Origin: Actinomycetales bacterium
Lineage (GTDB): Bacteria > Actinomycetota > Actinomycetes > Actinomycetales > JAHECE01
Reading direction: 5' to 3'
Length of the DNA stretch: 7,301 nucleotides
NCBI GenBank assembly: GCA_024641895.1
Contig: JAHECE010000134.1
Span: 1-7,301, forward strand
Positions 1 through 5,618 of the stretch are shown here, one piece after another. The notes beneath the pieces were generated by a model. The model worked only from the letters and a program-made list of their open reading frames with translations, did no database searches and had not been told where the DNA came from. The position numbers and the translations under genes were made by a program. Each line of letters opens with the position of its first letter. Position 1 is the first letter of the stretch.

Positions 1-26
1 GGTAGCGACGCCGGGTAGCGACGCCG
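1..26. repeat. 13-nt tandem duplication
   Basis: The unit GGTAGCGACGCCG occurs twice head to tail (1-13 and 14-26). It lies about 30 nt beyond the stop of the methyltransferase gene, in what would be the 3' untranslated region of the minus-strand operon. No strong hairpin or T-run is visible in 1-55, so I do not call a terminator here. More copies could lie outside the window. Confidence 0.7.
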
Positions 27-55
27 GCTGCGCGGCACCCTCGCGTCCGAAAGGC

Positions 56-1261
56 TCAGGGACCCGCAGACGTGCCCCGGGACGCGTCGACCACGATGAG
101 GTCGTGTCGCCACAGCAGCTCGAAGAAGGCGCCGTCGTCGCTGATCTCCGCGATGGACCGGTGCCCGTCGACGAGGTCGAAGGCTCGCTTCTGCTCGCTC
201 GTGACGAAGAAGACCAGGTCGGTGGAGGTGTGGGCGCGGTTGAGCAGCGCGGCGGCGGCGCCAGGCGGGAGCCTGTCCTCGACCGCGACCGCGGTGGTCG
301 ATCGCACAGGGACGTAGGCCCGCCACCGGTCGTCGTCGAACCGCACGTCAACGGCTGGTTCGTCGTCGCGGAACGCGATGAAGCCGTGCCGGACCATGGT
401 GCCGCGGAAGAGCTCCAGGGCGGCGTACTGGTCGGCGATCGGCAGGCCCGCGATCCGGCGGCCGTGCGGCAGAACGCTGAGCGCACCGCACTGCGGCAGG
501 TACGGTGCCTGGAGCCTCCAGCGGCCGAAGCGCAGGCCCGCCGACCCCAGGAGGGCGAAGACCTCGGGGACCGTGTACGCGCGCTCGCGCGGGTTGAGCA
601 GGGCGTCGGCCAGCGCGTCGTCGTCCGTGAAGTCGCGGGTCGTGCGGAGCAGGTGGCTCAGGGGGTGCCCGAGGGGTAGCTCGCGGAGCGAGGCCACGAG
701 GTCGTCGATCTCGGCGGCCTCCGGTCGGATCCCGAGCATCCGGCTGTACTCCTGGATCATGCCGACGCCGGTCCGCCCGTAGCGCGCGTAGACCATGGCG
801 TCGAGTGCGCCACCAGCGGCGAGCACCCGGCGCAGCGCGCGTAGCCCGGCTTCCGGGTCGGCGAGGTGATGCAGCACTCCCGTGCACACGACCTGGTCGA
901 AGGACCTGCCCAGCTCGTCCACTTCTTCGATCGGTAGTCGAACGAGCTGGAGGTTCCCCAGGTCATGGCGCTCGGCCAGCCGCCGGGTCTGCTCGATGCT
1001 CGTCCTGCTCACGTCGATCCCGATCACGCGTGCCCGCGGGTACCGCAGCGCCCACCGCGCCGCCTGCGAGGTGCCGCAGCCTGCGATCAAGATGTCGTGG
1101 GAGTCCTGGACGGGGCGCGCCGGCCAGATCCGGTGGTGGTCGAACCGTCGCCGCTCCGGGCTGCCCGCTCGCTCGAGGTCTGCGAGATCGTCTATCGGCG
1201 GCGGGTAGGGATGTCGGTCGTAGAACTCGGCGATCTCGTCGCCGCCGGCCGCACTCGTCAC
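56..1261 (-). CDS. class I SAM-dependent methyltransferase, last gene of the sulfatase operon
   Basis: A 401-residue protein, probably a cytoplasmic methyl transfer enzyme using S-adenosylmethionine; its acceptor is unknown. The Rossmann-type SAM site is clear: glycine motif ILIAGCGTS (about residues 57-65), acidic end of strand 2 in VIGIDVS (Asp83, expected to bind the ribose), and VVCTGVLHHLADP (about 124-136), followed by a LAAGGAL turn. Before it is an EFYDRHPYPPP segment (12-22), a signature of one bacterial methyltransferase group. The C-terminal part (about 200-401) is not a standard methyltransferase fold; residues 364-391 (DGHRSIAEI, then LLWRHDLIVVD) resemble the small C-terminal domain of that same group. 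The start is GTG at 1261: GGAGG lies 7 nt upstream (1269-1273) and the HAD stop is 2 nt before it, which suggests translational coupling. Methyltransferase identity is firm; the role in a sulfatase operon is inference. Confidence 0.9.
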   Translation of the reverse strand: MTSAAGGDEIAEFYDRHPYPPPIDDLADLERAGSPERRRFDHHRIWPARPVQDSHDILIAGCGTSQAARWALRYPRARVIGIDVSRTSIEQTRRLAERHDLGNLQLVRLPIEEVDELGRSFDQVVCTGVLHHLADPEAGLRALRRVLAAGGALDAMVYARYGRTGVGMIQEYSRMLGIRPEAAEIDDLVASLRELPLGHPLSHLLRTTRDFTDDDALADALLNPRERAYTVPEVFALLGSAGLRFGRWRLQAPYLPQCGALSVLPHGRRIAGLPIADQYAALELFRGTMVRHGFIAFRDDEPAVDVRFDDDRWRAYVPVRSTTAVAVEDRLPPGAAAALLNRAHTSTDLVFFVTSEQKRAFDLVDGHRSIAEISDDGAFFELLWRHDLIVVDASRGTSAGP

Positions 1262-1263
1262 GA

Positions 1264-1818
1264 TCAGTCCTCCGGGAACACCGTGGCCCAGTCGTCACGC
1301 ATGCTGACCCGAGTCCACCCGAGCCGGGCGGCGGTAGCGGTGATCGACTCGGCCGCGCTGAAGGTTGCGGCCTCGCTCCGGTAGGCATACTCGCGCGCCG
1401 CGTCGTCGTGGTCGACCAGGAGGGCGAGCCGGGGCCCGTCGCCGGTCGAGGTGTACTCGAGCATCTCCGCGTCGCCCGGAGAGTTGCCGGCGGCGAGGGC
1501 GGGTCGGCGCCCGAGCCCGACCTGGATGTTGAGGATCTTGGCCGCCCCCTCGTTCGTCGCGCCCTCCACATGTCTGGTCCGGAGCAGGACCGGGCGGCCG
1601 TCTCGCCGCTGGAGCTCGTAGGTCACGAGCGTGCCCACCACCCACACGAAGAAGTCGAGCTGCGCATAGCGCGGCTTCTCGCACCACAAGGTGCCGTCGT
1701 TGTCGAAGACGGCGATGCGCTCGTCGGGCGGGATCTCATCGGCGCGGGCGAGGAACTCCACCAGCGCCGTCCGGGCGACGCCGTCGCGCCACGACGGCAG
1801 CAGGTCTTCACCGAGCAA
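1264..1818 (-). CDS. HAD-family phosphatase-like protein, internally deleted
   Basis: A 184-residue protein of the haloacid dehalogenase superfamily. Motif I is intact (AVFDNDGTLW, nucleophile Asp39 and acid/base Asp41); so is a motif III-like lysine in NEGAAKILNIQ (Lys94) and motif IV in AAGNSPGDAEM (Asp116). The C-terminus GWTRVSMRDDWATVF is also typical of this family. From memory, relatives are about 300 residues, with a cap domain and an ASGG-type motif II between motif I and the VIG/VVG strand. Here motif I runs directly from QLDFFVW into VVGTLVTYEL near residues 58-62, so about 110-120 residues appear to be missing while the frame is kept. The start is TTG at 1818, with GAGAGGGG about 9 nt upstream and an in-frame stop at 1836, so no longer start exists. 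It overlaps the upstream gene by 11 nt. It may be inactive, a scaffold, or decaying. Confidence 0.8.
   Translation of the reverse strand: MLGEDLLPSWRDGVARTALVEFLARADEIPPDERIAVFDNDGTLWCEKPRYAQLDFFVWVVGTLVTYELQRRDGRPVLLRTRHVEGATNEGAAKILNIQVGLGRRPALAAGNSPGDAEMLEYTSTGDGPRLALLVDHDDAAREYAYRSEAATFSAAESITATAARLGWTRVSMRDDWATVFPED
1269..1273 (-). promoter_or_regulatory. ribosome binding site of the methyltransferase gene
   Basis: GGAGG on the minus strand, 7 nt from the GTG at 1261 and inside the last codons of the HAD gene. It supports the GTG start over later ATG codons. Confidence 0.65.
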
Positions 1819-2782
1819 CGGGTCGATCCCCTCTCAGGATGGTCCGGAAGCCGACGTGGCTCATCCCGGTGTCGATCATCTGGGGCCTCCGAGCTGCCGG
1901 TCGGTACCGGAGGCAGTAGCTGTCGGCGCACAGGAACGAGCCGCCCTTGATGACCTTGCGCGGGATCTGGAACTGGGGCTGCGCACGATCGAAGCTCGCC
2001 TCAAGAGATGGCCCGCGCGGATCGGAGGGCACGCAGCAGGGTTTGTCGGCATCGGCCGGGTGCCCGTTCGCGTACCAGTCGCCGGTCCACTCCCAGACGT
2101 TCCCCGCCATGTCGAACAAGCCGAAGCCGTTGGCGGGGAACGACCCGACCGGTGCGGTCCCGGCGAACCCGTCGGCGCTCGAGTTGCGCCAGGGGAAGTC
2201 CCCCTGCCAGAAGTTGGCCAGGTAGGCGCCGTCGGGCACTGCTTCGTCGCCCCAGACGAAGGTCCGGCCGTCGAGACCACCGCGGGCGGCGCGTTCCCAC
2301 TCGGCCTCGGTCGGCAGCTCGTGCCCGACCCACGTGGCGTACGCCTGCGCGTCCTCGAACGCCACGTGCACCACGGGGTGGTCGAGCCTGTCCCCCATCG
2401 CGCTGCCCGGCCCCTCGGGTCGATGCCAGCAGGCGCCGGGGGTCCACGTCCACCACTGGCTGAGGTGACGCAGGTCGACCGGGCCCCGGGTCATCGTGAA
2501 CACGAGCGAACCGGCCCGGAGGTTCTCCGGTGGGGCACCGGGGAAGTCGGCGGGGTCCAGCGGTCGCTCGGCCACCGTCCGGTAGCCGGTTGCCGCCACG
2601 AATGCGGCGTACTGACGGTTGGTGACCGTCGTCGTCGACATCCAGAAGCCGTGCACCGAGACACGGTGCACCGGCGCTTCCTCGGGGTAGTGCTCGTCGG
2701 AGCCCATGCGGAAGATCCCGCCGGGTATCCAGACCATCCCGTCGCGAGCGACCGGTGCCCGGCCGATGGCGAGACCCGTCAC
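1808..2782 (-). CDS. formylglycine-generating enzyme (SUMF1/FGE family sulfatase maturase)
   Basis: A 324-residue protein that covers the whole FGE-sulfatase domain. The family oxidises the cysteine of a sulfatase CxPxR-type motif to C-alpha-formylglycine, using oxygen and a copper ion held by two cysteines. The visible evidence is the family start MVWIPGGIFRMGSDEHYPEE (residues 16-35), VTNRQYAAFV (53-62), HPVVHVAFEDAQAYATW (135-151), LPTEAEWERAARGG (156-169), GLFDMAGNVWEWTGDWY (221-237) and the C-terminal KGGSFLCADSYCLRYRPAAR (279-298). Cys285 and Cys290 match the two copper-binding cysteines of characterised aerobic enzymes, so this is likely a true maturase and not a SUMF1-like binding protein. 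No signal peptide is seen; it should act in the cytoplasm on the adjacent sulfatase. The start is GTG at 2782, overlapping the sulfatase stop as GTGA, so translation is probably coupled; no strong ribosome binding site is visible. Confidence 0.95.
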   Translation of the reverse strand: MTGLAIGRAPVARDGMVWIPGGIFRMGSDEHYPEEAPVHRVSVHGFWMSTTTVTNRQYAAFVAATGYRTVAERPLDPADFPGAPPENLRAGSLVFTMTRGPVDLRHLSQWWTWTPGACWHRPEGPGSAMGDRLDHPVVHVAFEDAQAYATWVGHELPTEAEWERAARGGLDGRTFVWGDEAVPDGAYLANFWQGDFPWRNSSADGFAGTAPVGSFPANGFGLFDMAGNVWEWTGDWYANGHPADADKPCCVPSDPRGPSLEASFDRAQPQFQIPRKVIKGGSFLCADSYCLRYRPAARRPQMIDTGMSHVGFRTILRGDRPVAR

Positions 2783-4269
2783 GAACTAGGGAACCCGGCC
2801 TTGAGCTTCTCGAGCATGTTTCCGATGGTGAAGCTGGACGGCTCCTGGCGAGAAGGGAACTCCGCGAGCGATGTCAGCATCCGCGCGACGAAGGCCTGCG
2901 CCGGGACCATCAGGTAGGCGCGGCTGATCACCCAGTCCCAGTACGTGTTCGACGTGACGTCGGCACGCTCGTAGGGGTCTGTCTTGAGGTTGAAGATCTT
3001 TGGTACCCGCAGCTCGGTGAACGGCTCGGCCCACACCTGGAGCGTTCCCCTGGCGCGCTGCTCGAGGAACACGAACTTCCAGTTGTCGAAGCGGAGCGCG
3101 GTGAGGTCACCGTCGTCGGAGACGTAGAAGAAGTACTGGCGAGGGCTCCGATCCGTCTCGCCTGTCAGGTACGGCAGCTGGTTGAACCCGTCGAGGTGCA
3201 CCTTGTACGACGTGCCCGAGAGCTCGTGGCCGGCTTTGAGCTTCTCGGCGATGTCGGGTTCACCGACTGCGGCGAGCAAGGTCACGAACCAGTCGTTATG
3301 GCTCACGATGCCGTTGAGGACAGTCCCCGCTTCGATCCTGCCAGGCCATCGGACCAGCGACGGAACCCGGTAGGCGCCCTCCCAGTTCGAGTTCTTCTCG
3401 TTGCGGAACGGCGTCATGCCCCCGTCGGGCCACGTGTTCATGTGCGGTCCGTTGTCGGTGCTGTACAGCACGATCGTGTCCTCGGCGATGCCGAGCTCGT
3501 CGAGGAGGTCGAGCATCCGGCCGATGCGCTTGTCGTGCTCGACCATCCCGTCGTGGTACTCCGACTGCCAGCGCCCCGCCTGGCCACGGATCTCGTCGGC
3601 GATATGGGTCCGGAAATGCATCCCCGTCGTGTTGAACCACATGAAGAACGGCGTCTCGCCCTCGACGGCGTCGCGGATGAAGCTCTGCGCCGGTTCGATG
3701 ATCTCGTCGTCGATCGTCTCCATGCGCTTCTTGGTCAGCGGCCCGGTGTCTTCGACCCGGCCGTCGGCCCAGCTGTGGATGACGCCGCGCGGCCCGAAGC
3801 GCTCACGGAAGTCGGGGAACTCGTCCGGGTCGGGGTAGTCGACGTCCTCGGGCTCCTCCTCGGCGTTGAGGTGGTACAGGTTGCCGAAGAACTCGTCGAA
3901 GCCGTGCTCGGTGGGCAGGAACTCGTCCCGGTCACCGAAGTGGTTCTTGCCGAACTGCCCCGTGGTGTAGCCGAGGTCCTTCAGCGCCGTCGCGATCGTC
4001 GGGTCCTCGGCGCGCAGACCCAGATCGGCACCGGGCATTCCCACCTTCGTCAAACCCGTGCGGTAGGGGTTCTGACCGGTGATGAACGCCGCCCGACCGG
4101 CGGTGCAGCTCTGCTCGCCGTAGTAGTCGGTGAAGCGGGCGCCTTCGTCGGCGATCCGGTCGATGTTCGGGGTGCGGTAGCCCATCAGGCCGTCCGAGTA
4201 ACAGCTCAGGTTCGAGATCCCGATGTCGTCGCCCCACAGGACCAGGATGTTCGGCTTGCCGTCTGGCAT
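2779..4269 (-). CDS. type I sulfatase (arylsulfatase family), formylglycine-dependent
   Basis: A 496-residue alkaline-phosphatase-superfamily sulfatase, expected to hydrolyse a sulfate ester; the substrate cannot be read from the sequence. Metal and active-site residues are in the right order: Asp14-Asp15 (LWGDDIG), Cys55 and Arg59 in EQSCTAGRAAFITGQ, Lys108 and His110 (FGKNHFG), His218 (GMHFR), Asp272-Asn273 (YSTDNGPH) and Lys292 ahead of EGAYRVP. Cys55 should become formylglycine. The motif is CTAGR, with alanine where the classical CxPxR has proline, a variant seen in a broad group of bacterial sulfatases. There is no signal peptide or membrane helix, so the enzyme is predicted cytoplasmic, matching the cytoplasmic maturase downstream. 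The start is ATG at 4269, with AAGGAG 9 nt upstream; the frame stays open to 4500, but that extension is arginine-rich and covers the intergenic repeats. It is the first gene of the four-gene operon. Confidence 0.95.
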   Translation of the reverse strand: MPDGKPNILVLWGDDIGISNLSCYSDGLMGYRTPNIDRIADEGARFTDYYGEQSCTAGRAAFITGQNPYRTGLTKVGMPGADLGLRAEDPTIATALKDLGYTTGQFGKNHFGDRDEFLPTEHGFDEFFGNLYHLNAEEEPEDVDYPDPDEFPDFRERFGPRGVIHSWADGRVEDTGPLTKKRMETIDDEIIEPAQSFIRDAVEGETPFFMWFNTTGMHFRTHIADEIRGQAGRWQSEYHDGMVEHDKRIGRMLDLLDELGIAEDTIVLYSTDNGPHMNTWPDGGMTPFRNEKNSNWEGAYRVPSLVRWPGRIEAGTVLNGIVSHNDWFVTLLAAVGEPDIAEKLKAGHELSGTSYKVHLDGFNQLPYLTGETDRSPRQYFFYVSDDGDLTALRFDNWKFVFLEQRARGTLQVWAEPFTELRVPKIFNLKTDPYERADVTSNTYWDWVISRAYLMVPAQAFVARMLTSLAEFPSRQEPSSFTIGNMLEKLKAGFPSS

Positions 4270-4278
4270 CAGAATGCG

Positions 4279-4284
4279 CTCCTT
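4279..4284 (-). promoter_or_regulatory. ribosome binding site that fixes the sulfatase start
   Basis: AAGGAG on the minus strand, 9 nt before the ATG at 4269. It decides for the 496-residue protein against a 77-residue N-terminal extension in the same open frame. I saw no convincing -35/-10 pair for this operon between the site and the hairpin at 4435-4476; TAGGCT about 40 nt upstream of the start fits a TANNNT -10 but has no good -35. Confidence 0.75.
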
Positions 4285-4413
4285 CGAAGTCGGTGCTGTG
4301 CCCGAGCCTACGACCGCCCAAGGTCCGCGGCGAGCGGGTAGCGCCTCGGTGTTCCGCCGCGCCTCCTCACGAAGTGGGCCAGGCGCGTGCGGCGTCGACG
4401 TGGACCGGTACGG

Positions 4414-4444
4414 GACGCCACGACGCCACGACGCCACGACGCCC
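4414..4444. repeat. 8-nt tandem repeat, three full copies plus a partial
   Basis: GACGCCAC is repeated at 4414-4421, 4422-4429 and 4430-4437, followed by a partial GACGCCC. The array runs directly into the left arm of the hairpin at 4435-4476. Because the hairpin's right arm ends in GGCGTCGTG, it can pair with CACGACGCC at 4419, 4427 or 4435, so the stem could form in three registers. Confidence 0.85.
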
Positions 4445-4476
4445 ACCAACCGGATGGTCCGGTGGTGGGCGTCGTG
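4435..4476. terminator. long hairpin between the SHOCT gene and the sulfatase operon, possible terminator
   Basis: The left arm 4435-4454 and right arm 4458-4476 are complementary over 19 base pairs with one unpaired A, closing on a TGG loop. It is about 70 nt past the stop of the minus-strand SHOCT gene and about 165 nt before the sulfatase start, so it could insulate the two co-directional units. There is no T-run on either side, so if it terminates transcription it is not a classical intrinsic terminator; such hairpins without U-tracts are common in high-GC actinobacteria. A smaller hairpin (GCCCC, GGAC loop, GGGGC; 4509-4522) lies between it and the SHOCT stop. The hairpin is seen directly; its function is inferred. 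Confidence 0.6.
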
Positions 4477-4546
4477 ACGTCTGATGCGTGGTGCCGTCAC
4501 GGGCGACAGCCCCGGACGGGGCCGCGCATCGATCGGCGGGACGACC

Positions 4547-4921
4547 TCAGGCCAGGGCCTTGGCCTTGAGGGTGTCGAACTCGGCGGCGGTGATAGCGCC
4601 TGAGTCGAGCAGCGCCTTGGCCGAGGCGATCTGGTCGGCGGGCCCGGTCGAGGCGACGGACTGGATGTAGCGGTCCTGCTGCACCTTGAGGTCGCTCAGC
4701 TGAGCCCTCTTGCGCTCGTTCATGCCCTCGCCGCGCGACATGAGGTAGACCAGGACGCCGAGGAACGGCAAGAAGATCAGGAAGACGATCCAGAGGAACT
4801 TCGCACCACCGCCCACTGTGTGGTCGCGGAAGAGGTCCGCGATGATCGTGAAGATCAGGAACAGGTACGCGATGTACACGTAGCTGATGAAGATGATCCA
4901 GATGATCTCCCAGAAGGACAT
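4547..4921 (-). CDS. small two-helix membrane protein with PLDc_N-like segment and C-terminal SHOCT motif
   Basis: A 124-residue protein. Two hydrophobic helices are visible, about residues 4-29 and 41-61; the second (FLWIVFLIFLPFLGVLVYLM) has the pattern of the PLDc_N membrane segment found alone in many actinobacterial proteins. A charged linker follows (MSRGEGMNERKRAQ), and the C-terminus (about 95-124: QIASAKALLDSGAITAAEFDTLKAKAL) is a SHOCT motif, a short helical pair often found at the end of small membrane proteins and thought to mediate oligomerisation. The biochemical role is unknown. I chose ATG at 4921 (MSFWEII); the open frame reaches 5113, but that stretch is arginine- and proline-rich and does not look coding. 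No strong ribosome binding site precedes it. It is divergent from the PadR gene and could share its operator region. Confidence 0.88.
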   Translation of the reverse strand: MSFWEIIWIIFISYVYIAYLFLIFTIIADLFRDHTVGGGAKFLWIVFLIFLPFLGVLVYLMSRGEGMNERKRAQLSDLKVQQDRYIQSVASTGPADQIASAKALLDSGAITAAEFDTLKAKALA

Positions 4922-5156
4922 CGTGGGCCCGCTTTCGTGTGGTGTAGGGCGCCGCGGGCCGCGTCTGGCCCGACCGACTATGAGAGTCGCGCGCTGACCG
5001 AGATCCGGTCGCAAGCCAGAATGATACGGCCACCAATCCCTCCCCGCCCTGGCCCCTGGGCGTGTCGCCCCGGCGCCCGGGAAACGACTGCGGAGGCCGG
5101 CAACCAAGCCCACGCCACGGGGTTGGACTCGTCCGGTCGACGCCGGGCCCAGCGCC

Positions 5157-5186
5157 TTGCGACCCTTGCAGTCCTAGGTATATACC
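5157..5186 (+). promoter_or_regulatory. candidate promoter of the padR-membrane protein operon
   Basis: TTGCGA (5157-5162) and TATACC (5181-5186) are separated by 18 nt and resemble -35 and -10 boxes. The -10 lies in the centre of the palindrome, so a protein bound there would block RNA polymerase. The mirror-image TATACC on the minus strand has no TTG-type hexamer at the matching distance, which argues that the main promoter points right, towards padR. This rests on weak motif matches. Confidence 0.4.
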
Positions 5187-5199
5187 TAGGACTGCAAGG
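5164..5199. promoter_or_regulatory. perfect 36-bp palindrome, likely PadR operator
   Basis: CCTTGCAGTCCTAGGTAT (5164-5181) is followed without a spacer by its exact reverse complement (5182-5199). The core CTAGGTATATACCTAG is the kind of AT-centred dyad found in front of actinobacterial padR genes, where the dimeric regulator binds to control its own operon. It is 39 nt upstream of the padR start. Eighteen matched base pairs with no mismatch are well beyond chance in this GC-rich background. Binding itself is inferred. Confidence 0.8.
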
Positions 5200-5238
5200 C
5201 ATAGTGCCTGAGCGAGAGTCGAGAGGGTCGGTTCGTCG

Positions 5239-5613
5239 ATGCGCATCGGCAAGGACTTGGTGGCGGCGTCCGCGACGCCGCTCGTGCTAGGGATCCTGGC
5301 CGAGGGAGAGTCGTACGGCTACGCCATCGGCAAGCGCGTGCACGAGCTCTCAGGCGGTCGGATGGAGTGGACCGACGGGATGCTCTACCCCCTCCTGCAC
5401 CGACTTGAACGCCTCGGCCACGTGCAGGCGACATGGGGTCTCTCCGAGGGTGGCCGCAAACGCAAGCTGTACCTGCTCACGGAGCAGGGTCGAGAAGCGC
5501 TTGTCGAGCAGAGGCGGCAGTGGACGGTGGTCACCGAAGCGCTGCGCGCCATCTGGCACGAGGCGTCCGCTCCCGCGTCCCACGGACCGACGATCCGGAC
5601 CGGGGAGGCCTGA
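5239..5613 (+). CDS. PadR-family transcriptional regulator
   Basis: A 124-residue winged-helix regulator of the short PadR type (N-terminal DNA-binding domain plus a C-terminal helix for dimerisation). Visible family marks are PLVLGILAEGESYGYAIGKRV (about residues 14-34), recognition segment DGMLYPLLHRLERLG (46-60) and the wing GGRKRKLYLLTEQGREAL (71-88), then a helix WTVVTEALRAIW (95-106). PadR proteins usually repress their own operon until a ligand or stress signal is sensed; the ligand here is unknown. The perfect palindrome 39 nt upstream is the obvious binding site. The start is ATG at 5239, with GAGAGGG about 11 nt before it. Its stop is 5 nt before the ATG of the membrane protein, a gene pairing seen often in Gram-positive bacteria. 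Confidence 0.95.
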   Translation: MRIGKDLVAASATPLVLGILAEGESYGYAIGKRVHELSGGRMEWTDGMLYPLLHRLERLGHVQATWGLSEGGRKRKLYLLTEQGREALVEQRRQWTVVTEALRAIWHEASAPASHGPTIRTGEA

Positions 5614-5618
5614 GGGCC

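Larger units (their letters stand above)
4922..5238. other. divergent intergenic region
   Basis: These 317 nt separate the SHOCT gene from the PadR gene. The right third holds the 36-bp palindrome and a candidate rightward promoter. The rest shows no convincing coding sequence; open frames there are rich in Arg and Pro and have no ribosome binding site. TATCAT on the minus strand near 5020 could be a -10 for the SHOCT gene, but I found no good -35 for it. Confidence 0.6.

Noticed and set aside
805..2917. Plus-strand open frames of about 380 and 408 codons opposite the FGE, HAD and methyltransferase genes
   Set aside because: Low-complexity Arg/Pro/Gly-rich products without domains or ribosome binding sites, lying opposite genes with clear family motifs.
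2755..4341. Long plus-strand open frame (528 codons) antisense to the sulfatase and the end of the FGE gene
   Set aside because: Codon-position GC and conserved active-site motifs belong to the minus-strand genes; the antisense product is rich in Val, Arg and Glu with no recognisable domain. A shadow frame caused by high GC.
4270..4500. 77-residue N-terminal extension of the sulfatase
   Set aside because: It is arginine-rich, translates the tandem repeat and hairpin, and lacks a ribosome binding site, while AAGGAG sits 9 nt before the ATG at 4269 and homologous sulfatases begin close to the KPNILVLWGDD segment.
4922..5113. 64-residue N-terminal extension of the SHOCT membrane protein
   Set aside because: Composition is Arg/Pro/Gly-rich and unlike the rest; the family pattern begins at MSFWEII.
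5433..5618. Upstream extension of the membrane protein frame into padR
   Set aside because: It would overlap padR almost completely out of frame; the ATG at 5619 has GGAGG 10 nt before it and begins the prefix domain directly.
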